Below are positions 9,699 through 17,151 of a stretch of 64,000 nt of DNA, one piece after another. This DNA comes from Azotobacter salinestris (GTDB lineage: Bacteria > Pseudomonadota > Gammaproteobacteria > Pseudomonadales > Pseudomonadaceae): NCBI RefSeq assembly GCF_009363155.1, contig NZ_CP045302.1:2711001-2775000 (forward strand), read 5' to 3'. The notes beneath the pieces were generated by a model that had not been told where the DNA came from, did no database searches, and saw nothing but the letters and a program-made list of their open reading frames with translations. Numbering within the stretch: the first letter of the stretch is position 1; every line of letters begins with the position of its first letter. Position numbers and translations under genes: made by a program.

Positions 9699-11677
9699 AT
9701 CCGTGCGGAAGGAAGATGACGATGATGGCCCTGCTCGGCGGCCTGCTGCTGGCGGCCGGCCCGGTGCTGGCGGCCGACGACAAGCCCCTGCTGCAGGCCG
9801 GCAAGAAGAGCCTCTACCAGCGCGTGCTGACCACCCCGAGTTGCCGCCTCGGCGACCAGCCCGGCGCGGCCGGCGGCCAGCCGCAGCCGGCCTTCACCCG
9901 CTTCTACGTGTACCAGAGGCAGCAGGTCGGCGGCGCCGAATGGCTCAAGGTGGGCCCGGACAGCTACGGCAAGACCCTCGGCTGGATCGACGCCGGCTGC
10001 GCAGTGGAGTGGAAGATGCAGATGACCCTGGCGCTGACCAACCCGGCCGGGCGCGAACCGCTGCTGTTCTTCCGCCAGCGCGAGACCCTCGACAAGCTGT
10101 TCGCCGCGGGCGACCCCGGCAAGCTGCTCAAGCCGATCCGCGCCAACCTGGCCAGCCAGGGCCGCGATTCCGCCGTGGTCGCCCGCGAGCCGGACTACGC
10201 CGTCGACCTGGCCAAGCGCTTCTACCTGCTGCCGGTGCTGAACGCCCGGGAAATCATGACCGAGAAGGGCTTCCAGGTGCGCGAGCTGGAAGTCGCCTCG
10301 GTGACCGCTGCCGAGCAGAAGAGCGCCGAGCAGACCGCCCAGGACAAGGCCGGCGAGGTGAACACCCTGAAGGGCTTCAGTGCCGCGGTGGTGTTCGTCA
10401 TCGACTCGACCATCTCCATGGGCCCGTACATCGACCGCACCCGCGAAGCGATCAGGAAGATCTACCAGCACATCGAGCAGGAAAAGCTGCTCGACCAGGT
10501 CAAGTTCGGCCTGGTCGCCTACCGCTCCAACATCAAGGCAGTGCCGGCGCTGGAGTACGTCAGCAAGCTGTACGTCGACCCGACCCAGGTGAAGGGCGGC
10601 GAGGATTTCCTCGCCAGGATGGCGGCGCTGAAGCCGGCCACGGTGTCCAGCAGCCGCTTCGACGAGGACGCCTACGCCGGGGTCATGAAGGCTCTGGACG
10701 GCATCGACTGGACCCAGTTCGGTGCCCGCTACATCGTGCTGGTCAGCGATGCCGGCGCGCTGGACGGCAGCGACCCGCTGTCCGCCACCGGCCTCGACGC
10801 CGCCCAGGTGCGCCTGGAGGCCAAGCACCGCGGCGTGGCCATCTACAGCCTGCACCTGAAGACCCCGAGCGGGGCGAAAAACCACGCCTCCGCCGAGGCG
10901 CAGTACCGCGACCTGTCGAACAACCCGATCCTCAACAAGCCGCTGTACTACCCGGTGAACGCCGGCGACGTGGACAGCTTCGGCCGCAAGATCGACGCCC
11001 TGGCCGCCGCCATCACCGGCCAGGTCAAGGCCGCCTACCGCGGCGAAATGGCCGCCGGCAGCGCCCTCGGCGCCGACGCCGACTACGGCAAGCCGGCCGA
11101 CGACGCCCTGCTGGAAGACACCGCCAAGCTCGGCCACGCCATGCGCCTGGCCTACCTCGGCGAAGTCACCGGCGCCAGCGCGCCGCCAGTGTTCCACGCC
11201 TGGATCAGCGACCGTGACTTCGTCAAGCAGAACGTGCCGACCACCGAGGTCCGCGTGCTGCTGACCAAGGCCCAGCTCAGCGATCTCGCCGAGGTGGTCA
11301 AGAAGATCGCCGACGCCGCCAACGAGGGCCTGATCTCGCCCAACGAGATGTTCGAGCGCCTGCGCTCGGTGGCCGCGACCATGGGCAAGGACCCCAGCCA
11401 GCTGCAGAAGGGCGGCAAGTCCGCCACCCTGGCCGAGATGGGCCTGATGGCCGAGTACCTGGAGAGCCTGCCATACCTCAGCGAAGTGCTCAGCCTCGAC
11501 GAGGAGACCTGGAAGGGCATGGAGGGACTGGAGCAGGAGAAGTTCATCCGCCGGCTGAACACCAAGCTCAAGTACTACCAGAAGTACAACGCCGACGCCG
11601 ACCGCTGGGTGTCCCTGGCCGAGGGGAGCGATCCGCGGGATCATGTGTATCCGGTGCCGTTGGAGGCGTTGCCTTGA
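9695..11677 (+). CDS. Secreted VWA-domain protein resembling the C-terminal half of T6SS kinase PpkA
   Basis: Encodes 660 residues from ATG 9695, overlapping the previous stop as ATGA. A signal peptide is clear (MMALLGGLLLAAGPVLA). After residue ~30 comes an SH3-like segment (GKKSLYQRVLTTPSCRLGDQ … FTRFYVYQRQ) that resembles the region before the VWA domain of PpkA. A von Willebrand A domain follows from about 232 with MIDAS residues DSTIS at 237-241, then a second-half D in VLVSDAGALDG. The C-terminal third is helical and unassigned. No kinase domain is present. VWA domains usually bind partner proteins through a metal ion. The resemblance to PpkA is my recognition of sequence pattern and would fit the Tag-like genes just downstream, but needs a profile search. 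Confidence 0.72.
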   Translation: MNPCGRKMTMMALLGGLLLAAGPVLAADDKPLLQAGKKSLYQRVLTTPSCRLGDQPGAAGGQPQPAFTRFYVYQRQQVGGAEWLKVGPDSYGKTLGWIDAGCAVEWKMQMTLALTNPAGREPLLFFRQRETLDKLFAAGDPGKLLKPIRANLASQGRDSAVVAREPDYAVDLAKRFYLLPVLNAREIMTEKGFQVRELEVASVTAAEQKSAEQTAQDKAGEVNTLKGFSAAVVFVIDSTISMGPYIDRTREAIRKIYQHIEQEKLLDQVKFGLVAYRSNIKAVPALEYVSKLYVDPTQVKGGEDFLARMAALKPATVSSSRFDEDAYAGVMKALDGIDWTQFGARYIVLVSDAGALDGSDPLSATGLDAAQVRLEAKHRGVAIYSLHLKTPSGAKNHASAEAQYRDLSNNPILNKPLYYPVNAGDVDSFGRKIDALAAAITGQVKAAYRGEMAAGSALGADADYGKPADDALLEDTAKLGHAMRLAYLGEVTGASAPPVFHAWISDRDFVKQNVPTTEVRVLLTKAQLSDLAEVVKKIADAANEGLISPNEMFERLRSVAATMGKDPSQLQKGGKSATLAEMGLMAEYLESLPYLSEVLSLDEETWKGMEGLEQEKFIRRLNTKLKYYQKYNADADRWVSLAEGSDPRDHVYPVPLEALP

Positions 11678-11718
11678 GGAGTGGTTTTTGGTGGCCTTGT
11701 CGGTGGAGTGAGGACGAG

Positions 11719-12320
11719 GCGCTTTCCTCGGCCCGGCCTACAGGTTTCGCCTTGTACGGCGAGTCACTTTTTCTTGTTTGGCCAAGAAAAAGTAACCAAA
11801 AAGAAGGCCACCCCCATCGTCAGGCCCCGGCTGCGCCGGGGTTCCCTCCCTCCGTCGTCATTCCAGGGGTACGCCACGAAGGGCCATCCATGGCCCTCGC
11901 GGCTCTCGCGGCATCCATGCCGCTCGGCCCCTTCCATGCCGACTCCGCTCGGCCTGATGAAGGGGGAATGGGTGTTGTACCCACCTCCGCGAACGAAAAG
12001 CAAAGCGAAGAGCGAAGAAGCTTTTTCAGGACTGACCCTGTACCTGCAGGCAACACCTCCGTCCCGTTCAGGAGGCCGAGCGCAGGCGCCGCAGAGGGGG
12101 CGAGCCGCATGGATGCGGCGAGAGCCGTAAAGGGGCATGGATGCCCCTTGTACGGCGGCCTCCGGAGCGGCGCCGGAGCGAGGGAACCCCGGCCGCGCAG
12201 CGACTGGGGCCGGATGACCGGGCGTGTTTTCTCTTTGGTTACTTTCTCTTTGCACGAGCAAAGAGAAAGTGACTCGCCGTACAAGGCGAAACCTGTCGCA
12301 TCAGCCGAGGAAAGCGCCCC
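11719..12320. repeat. Inverted-repeat-bounded element, copy 2
   Basis: Same architecture as the element at 5196-5795: terminal arms at 11719-11770 and 12266-12320, inner complementary motifs AGTAACCAAAAAG and TTTGGTTACTTTCTC, and conserved interior blocks such as GAAGGGCCATCCATGGCCC and AAGGGGGAATGGGTG. The interior is diverged between copies, while the ends and inner motifs are strongly conserved. It starts 41 bases after the VWA gene stop, almost the same distance as copy 1 from srfB. No credible gene lies inside. Confidence 0.85.
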
Positions 12321-12394
12321 GGCCCGGCACCAAAACCCTTTGCCAGCCCCCATAGACAACCCAGTCGCGTTTGCTTGGAGCATGTGAACAGACC

Positions 12395-13114
12395 ATGACT
12401 CCCCCCATGCTCCACATCGAAAACCTCGCCATCCACCGCGGCACTTACCGCATCCTCCTGCCGCGCCTGTCGCTGACGCGCGGCGAGGTGGCGGCGATCA
12501 CCGGCGCCAGCGGCTGCGGCAAGAGCACCCTCCTGGAAATGATCGGCCTGATCCTGCGCCCCGAGCGCCTCGACCGCTACGAGCTGACCGGCGGGGAGGG
12601 CGCCGCGCCGCTGGACATCGCCGCCCTGCTGCGCGAGGACCGCCAGGCGCGCCTGGCCGACCTGCGCGCCCAGCGCCTCGGCTTCGTCCCGCAGAGCGGC
12701 GGCCTGCTGCCGTTTCTCGACGTGCGCCGCAACATCGAACTGCCGCGGCGCATGCTCGGCCTGCCGGCCACGGGCGAGCGGGTGGAGGAGGCCATCGAGC
12801 GCCTGGGGCTGCAGCTGCTGCTGCACAAGAAGCCCGCCCAGCTGTCGATCGGCGAGCGCCAGCGCGCCTCCTTCGTCCGCGCCATCGCCCACGAGCCGGA
12901 CCTGCTGCTGGCCGACGAGCCCACCGCCGCGCTGGATCCGCTGCAGGCGCGCCGGCTGTTCGAGCTGATCGTCGAGACCAGCCAGCGCCTGCGCATCGCC
13001 ACCCTCTTGGTCAGCCACGACTGGGGACTGCTGCGCGCCTGCGCGATCCGCCGGCTGGTGGGCGTGGCGGACGCCGATAACAACGGTGGCACGGTGTTTC
13101 GCGATGCGGCCTGA
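12395..13114 (+). CDS. ABC transporter ATP-binding protein, TagT-like
   Basis: Encodes 239 residues. Walker A GASGCGKST at about 41-49, signature LSIGERQ, Walker B DLLLADEPTAALD and the H-loop (SHDWG) are all intact, so it should hydrolyse ATP. ATG 12395 is preferred over upstream non-ATG starts. The closest functional class is the MacB/LolD type that works with FtsX-like permeases, and the next gene is such a permease, overlapping by 11 bases. The order ATPase, permease, FGE-domain protein, lipoprotein is that of tagT-tagS-tagR-tagQ next to ppkA in Pseudomonas aeruginosa type VI secretion, where these proteins act upstream of threonine phosphorylation. The symbol is withheld because the match is by order and domain, not by alignment. 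Confidence 0.85.
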   Translation: MTPPMLHIENLAIHRGTYRILLPRLSLTRGEVAAITGASGCGKSTLLEMIGLILRPERLDRYELTGGEGAAPLDIAALLREDRQARLADLRAQRLGFVPQSGGLLPFLDVRRNIELPRRMLGLPATGERVEEAIERLGLQLLLHKKPAQLSIGERQRASFVRAIAHEPDLLLADEPTAALDPLQARRLFELIVETSQRLRIATLLVSHDWGLLRACAIRRLVGVADADNNGGTVFRDAA

Positions 13115-14327
13115 CGCGCGCCCCGGCTGGGGCCTGCTCGCCGCTCTGGCAACCCGCGACCTGTGGCACGACCGCAAGGTGTCGCTGTGCATCGTCGCCT
13201 CGCTGGTGGCGGTGATCGCGCCGCTCCTGCTGCTGTTCGGCCTCAAGCACGGCGTGGTCTCGCAGCTGCGCGGCGAACTGCTCGACGATCCGCGCAACCT
13301 GGAGATCCGCCTGCTCGGCAACCACGACCTGGACCGCGCCTGGCTCGCGCAGCTGGCCGCGCAGCCGGGGGTCGGCTTCGTCATGCCGCTGACCCGTTCG
13401 CTGAACACCCAGGCCGATCTGGCGCGCGACGGCCAGCATTTTGTCGCCGATGCCGAGGTCATCCCCAGCGGCCTCGGCGATCCCTTGCTCGGCAATCGTC
13501 TCGCGCCGCCGGAGGGCGACCGGGTAATGCTCAGCGCCAGTGCGGCGCGCCGGCTGGAGGTGGGCGCCGGCGAGCGCATCCGCCTCTCGGTGCTGCGCAA
13601 GCTGGACGGCAACAACGAACGCGGCCAGCGCGAGCTGACGGTCGCCGGGGTCTTGCCGGAGACGGCCTTCCCGCGCCCGGCGCTGCTGGTACCACTGGAT
13701 CTCTTGGTGGCCATGGAGGACTTTCGCGACGGTTTCGCGGTGCCCGCGCTCGGTTTTGCCAGCGGCCGGACGGCGCCGCCGCGCGAGCGCTATGCCCGCG
13801 CCCGGGTCTACGCCAGCACTCTGGACGCGGTCGCCCCGGTCGCCGCCTGGCTGGAGGGGCAGCGCATCGAGACCGGCACCCGGCTGCGCGAGATCGAGTC
13901 GGTGAAGGCCATCGACCGGGTGCTCGGGCTGATCTTCGCGGTGATCGCCTGGACCGCGGCGATCGGTTGCATCGCCTCGCTGGCCGGCGCCTTCCTCGCC
14001 AACATCGACCGCAAGCGCAAGGACCTGGCCCTGCTGCGCCTGCTTGGCTTTCGCCGCGCCGCGGTCGGCGTCTACGTGATGGTGCAGGCGGCGCTGCTCA
14101 CCTGCCTGGCCTTCGGCCTGGGCTATGCGGCCTATCTGGCCGGCAGCACGGTGTTCAACCGCGCCCTGGGCGCCAACCTGGCCGCCGACGCCTTCGTCTG
14201 CCGGCTGGAAAACCTGCATATTCTGCTGGCCTTCGCCAGTGCGTTGCTGATCGCCATCCTGGTGGCGGCGGTAGGAGGGTATCGTGCGATTCACATTCAA
14301 CCGGCGGAAAGCCTGCGGGATCTCTGA
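13104..14327 (+). CDS. FtsX/MacB-type ABC permease, TagS-like
   Basis: Encodes 407 residues from ATG 13104, inside the end of the ATPase gene. Four hydrophobic segments are visible: one near the N-terminus (VSLCIVASLVAVIAPLLLLF), a large periplasmic domain of ~230 residues, then three at the C-terminus (GLIFAVIAWTAAIGCIASLA, VMVQAALLTCLAFGLGYAAY, LLAFASALLIAILVAAVGGY). This is the topology of FtsX, MacB and LolC/E permeases, which transmit mechanical force to the periplasm rather than transport small solutes. Pairing with the upstream ATPase is certain from overlap. In the type VI Tag pathway the TagS-TagT complex transmits an outer-envelope signal inward; I infer an analogous role here. Confidence 0.82.
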   Translation: MRPDARPGWGLLAALATRDLWHDRKVSLCIVASLVAVIAPLLLLFGLKHGVVSQLRGELLDDPRNLEIRLLGNHDLDRAWLAQLAAQPGVGFVMPLTRSLNTQADLARDGQHFVADAEVIPSGLGDPLLGNRLAPPEGDRVMLSASAARRLEVGAGERIRLSVLRKLDGNNERGQRELTVAGVLPETAFPRPALLVPLDLLVAMEDFRDGFAVPALGFASGRTAPPRERYARARVYASTLDAVAPVAAWLEGQRIETGTRLREIESVKAIDRVLGLIFAVIAWTAAIGCIASLAGAFLANIDRKRKDLALLRLLGFRRAAVGVYVMVQAALLTCLAFGLGYAAYLAGSTVFNRALGANLAADAFVCRLENLHILLAFASALLIAILVAAVGGYRAIHIQPAESLRDL

Positions 14328-15891
14328 GCGGCGCCGTGCGCCGGCCGCGGCGCTGGGACTGGCGGCGGCGCTGGCCAGCCTGCCGGCCGCCGCGGCCTGG
14401 GACGCGAAGTACTACAACCCCCAGCCGCAGAAGGACGACGTGCTGTTGCCGATGCCCTGCGGCGGCTTCATGGCCTGGCGCCAGGTGCGCGTGCCGATGG
14501 CCAGCCCGCTGGACGACTACGCCATCACCCTGGGTCAGGACAGCGAGGAGTGGGGCTATCTGGAGCAGGCGCGGCCGACCCACATCGCCGGCAGCTTCAG
14601 CGTCGGCAAGCCCGAGCCGGGGCGCTACTACCTGCTGGCCAAGTACGAGGTCAGCGAGCTGCAGTACCGCGCGGTGATGGACGGCCAGTGCCCCGAGCCC
14701 GCGGCCCAGTTGCGCCTGCCGAAGACCGGGCTGAGCTGGTTCGACGCCGTCGCCTTCACCGACCGCTACAACCTCTGGCTGCGCCAGAACGCCCCGGACA
14801 AGCTGCCCAGGGAAGACGGCGTGGCCGGCTTCCTGCGCCTGCCCACCGAGGTCGAGTGGGAGTTCGCCGCGCGCGGCGGCCTGGCGGTGTCCCAGGCGGA
14901 GTTCCGCGACACCCGCTTCCCGATGCCGGAGGGCATCGAGGCCTACGCCTGGTTCGCCGGCGCGCAGTCGGCCAACGGCAAGCTGCAGCTGGCCGGCCTG
15001 CTCAAGCCCAACCCGCTCGGCCTGCACGACGTGCTCGGCAACGTCGACGAGATGCTCTTCGAACCCTTCCACCTGAACAAGCTGGACCGCCAGCACGGCC
15101 AGGCCGGCGGCTACATCCTGCGCGGCGGCAACTACCTGACCCCGCAGGCCGAGCTGCGCACCGCGCTGCGCCAGGAGCAGCCCTACTACGCCGCCGACGG
15201 CAGCGCGCAGAATCGCCTGAAGACCGGCGGCTTCCGCCCGGCCCTGGTGGCGCCGGCGCTGACCTCCCGCGAGCGGATCAGGCAGGTCGAGGCCGACTGG
15301 AAGAAGCTCGGCGTGACCCGCCCCGAGACCCGGGACGAAGCCGGCGCGCGGCCGGCCGGCCGGGACCCGGCGAGCGAGATCGCCAGCATTGCCAAAGACG
15401 TGCAGGACGACGCGCTCAAGCAGCAGCTGGAGAAGCTGCGCAGCGACCTGCGCGCCAACACCCAGGCGCGCGACGAGCAGCGCGACCAGGCGATCCGCTC
15501 CGAGCTGCAGCTGGGCGCCTTCCTGTGCACCAAGCTCAAGGACGACGGGCTCTTCCTCGACACCCTCGAAGGCAATTACAGTCGCAGCTGCGGCACCGGC
15601 GGCACGGAGCCCAAGGCCCGCTGCGAGGCGCGCCGGGAGCAGCTGGACGGTCATCGCAAGGTGCTCGATTTCATGCTCAACTACTACGCCGACAGCGTGG
15701 TCGGCACGGCCCTGAACTATAGCCAGGCGACCGTCGAACCCCAGATCGGCCTGGTCGCGCAACAGCTGGCCGCACGCGGCAAGAGCAACCTGCGCGGCTA
15801 CCTCGATACCCACTGGAACAACCTGCGCACCTACCTGAAAGACGGCAAGGTGGCGCGTGCCCACTGGCTGCAATCCTGCAAATCCCTCTGA
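14284..15891 (+). CDS. Formylglycine-generating-enzyme (SUMF1) domain protein, TagR-like
   Basis: Encodes 535 residues from a GTG start at 14284 with an excellent AGGAGG ribosome site seven bases before it; the gene overlaps the permease gene by 44 bases. A signal peptide is likely (ALGLAAALASLPAAAAW). Residues ~60-320 carry an FGE-sulfatase fold: YEVSELQYRAVMDG, LSWFDAVAFTDRYN, FLRLPTEVEWEFAARGG, GLHDVLGNVDEM and ILRGGNY are family landmarks, although the usual 'GNVWEW' is changed to GNVDEM. The C-terminal ~200 residues are predicted coiled coil and not part of the core fold. In the T6SS Tag system TagR is a periplasmic FGE-fold protein that promotes PpkA activation; catalysis is not expected. 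Position and domain fit a TagR role. Confidence 0.82.
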   Translation: MRFTFNRRKACGISERRRAPAAALGLAAALASLPAAAAWDAKYYNPQPQKDDVLLPMPCGGFMAWRQVRVPMASPLDDYAITLGQDSEEWGYLEQARPTHIAGSFSVGKPEPGRYYLLAKYEVSELQYRAVMDGQCPEPAAQLRLPKTGLSWFDAVAFTDRYNLWLRQNAPDKLPREDGVAGFLRLPTEVEWEFAARGGLAVSQAEFRDTRFPMPEGIEAYAWFAGAQSANGKLQLAGLLKPNPLGLHDVLGNVDEMLFEPFHLNKLDRQHGQAGGYILRGGNYLTPQAELRTALRQEQPYYAADGSAQNRLKTGGFRPALVAPALTSRERIRQVEADWKKLGVTRPETRDEAGARPAGRDPASEIASIAKDVQDDALKQQLEKLRSDLRANTQARDEQRDQAIRSELQLGAFLCTKLKDDGLFLDTLEGNYSRSCGTGGTEPKARCEARREQLDGHRKVLDFMLNYYADSVVGTALNYSQATVEPQIGLVAQQLAARGKSNLRGYLDTHWNNLRTYLKDGKVARAHWLQSCKSL

Positions 15892-15912
15892 TCGGAGACA
15901 GCGAGACTAGAC

Positions 15913-16632
15913 ATGAAGGTGGCCTCGTTCACGGCTAAACGGATCGCTTGGGCGGCGCTCGCCCTGTTGCTGGCGGGCTGCGAGACCCTGGACGGTCCCG
16001 GCATGGGCATGGGACAGACCGACCCGCGGCTGTCCAACAGCAGCTCGGCGCGCTTTTTCAGCAAGTCCGGCTGGCAGGCCTGCGCCGGCGGCGCGGTGGT
16101 CGGCGTGCTGGCCTGCCAGCTGGCCAACCCGGACAAGAAGGGCGAGTGCATGGCTGCCGCGGCGGTGGTCGGCTGCGGGGCCGGCATGGGCGCCAACTAC
16201 TACCTCGACCAGCGTCGCAGTCAGTACGCCAACGCCGAACAGCGCCTCGACGTGGCCATCGCCGACGTGCGCAAGGACAACCGCGAGCTGCAGGACCTGA
16301 GCCGCACCGCACGCAACGTGATTGCCGACGACCGCCAGAGCATCGCCATGATCCAGCGCGATATCGCTGCCAACCGGGTGCAGAGGGCCCATGCCCAGCA
16401 GCGCCTGGCCAAGGTCGACGCCAACCTGGGGTTCCTGCGCGACAAGCTGGCCAACGCCCGCACCCGGCAGCAGGAATGGCGCAAGGTGGCCGCCGCCGAA
16501 CGCGGCACCGCCAGCGCCGCGCGCATCGACACCCTGAACGCCGAGATCAACAGCATGCAGCGGCAGATTAATGCCCTCGAAGCCGAGATCGACCAGCTCT
16601 ACCGACAACGTTCCGCCATCCGCCTGGGTTGA
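15913..16632 (+). CDS. Outer-membrane lipoprotein with coiled coil, in the TagQ position
   Basis: Encodes 239 residues. The N-terminus has a lipoprotein signal with lipobox LLAGC (Cys22 expected to be acylated); Glu follows the Cys, which favours outer-membrane sorting. A Gly/Ala/Cys-rich stretch (WQACAGGAVVGVLACQLA … AAAAVVGCGAGMGANYY) resembles a glycine-zipper segment, and residues ~110-235 are a long heptad-rich coiled coil. It lies 21 bases after the FGE-domain gene and four bases before the next lipoprotein gene. TagQ of type VI systems is an outer-membrane lipoprotein that holds TagR; the equivalence here is positional only. Confidence 0.65.
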   Translation: MKVASFTAKRIAWAALALLLAGCETLDGPGMGMGQTDPRLSNSSSARFFSKSGWQACAGGAVVGVLACQLANPDKKGECMAAAAVVGCGAGMGANYYLDQRRSQYANAEQRLDVAIADVRKDNRELQDLSRTARNVIADDRQSIAMIQRDIAANRVQRAHAQQRLAKVDANLGFLRDKLANARTRQQEWRKVAAAERGTASAARIDTLNAEINSMQRQINALEAEIDQLYRQRSAIRLG

Positions 16633-16635
16633 GCC

Positions 16636-17133
16636 ATGCACCGATTTTTCCGAGTCCTGTCCCTTTCCGTCGCCAGCCTGTCGCTCGGCGCCTGCGCGGT
16701 GAGCCCGCAGGAATGCGACCCGCGCAACGTCGACGCCGGCTTCGCCACCAAGTTCGGCTGCAACATGCACGGCGGCTACGCCCAGCGCATCGAGCAGAAG
16801 GAGAAGATCCTGCTCGACGAGCGCCGGACCAACCAGCTGTTCCGCGACACCTACGCCGCCCTCGACAAGGAGCGCAGCGAGGTCGGCCGCGAGCTGGACC
16901 GCCAGCGCAGCGAATACGCCGCGCTCAACAAGGCGATGAACGCGCTGCTCGCCGAGCTCAAGCAGAAGACCGGCAACAATCAGCGCATGCAGAACGAGAT
17001 CGCCGCGCTGGAAAAGGACATGGCCAGCCTCAACCGCCAGAACGACAACGCGGCCGTGGCGCAGAAGCAGTACGAGCTGCAGAAGCTGCGCACCCGGCTG
17101 GCCGGCCTGGAAAGCGACCTGGGCCTGCGCTAG
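16636..17133 (+). CDS. Small coiled-coil lipoprotein
   Basis: Encodes 165 residues with a lipoprotein signal ending in SLGAC (Cys20) and a nearly continuous coiled coil from about 50 to the end (KEKILLDERRTNQLF … QKQYELQKLRTRLAGLESDL). I do not recognise a named family. It follows the preceding lipoprotein gene by three bases and precedes the VWA gene by 18. Two adjacent coiled-coil lipoproteins could form a periplasmic pair or contact the FGE-domain protein, whose C-terminus is also coiled coil. Confidence 0.6.
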   Translation: MHRFFRVLSLSVASLSLGACAVSPQECDPRNVDAGFATKFGCNMHGGYAQRIEQKEKILLDERRTNQLFRDTYAALDKERSEVGRELDRQRSEYAALNKAMNALLAELKQKTGNNQRMQNEIAALEKDMASLNRQNDNAAVAQKQYELQKLRTRLAGLESDLGLR

Positions 17134-17151
17134 GGCTGGATAGAGGCGACC

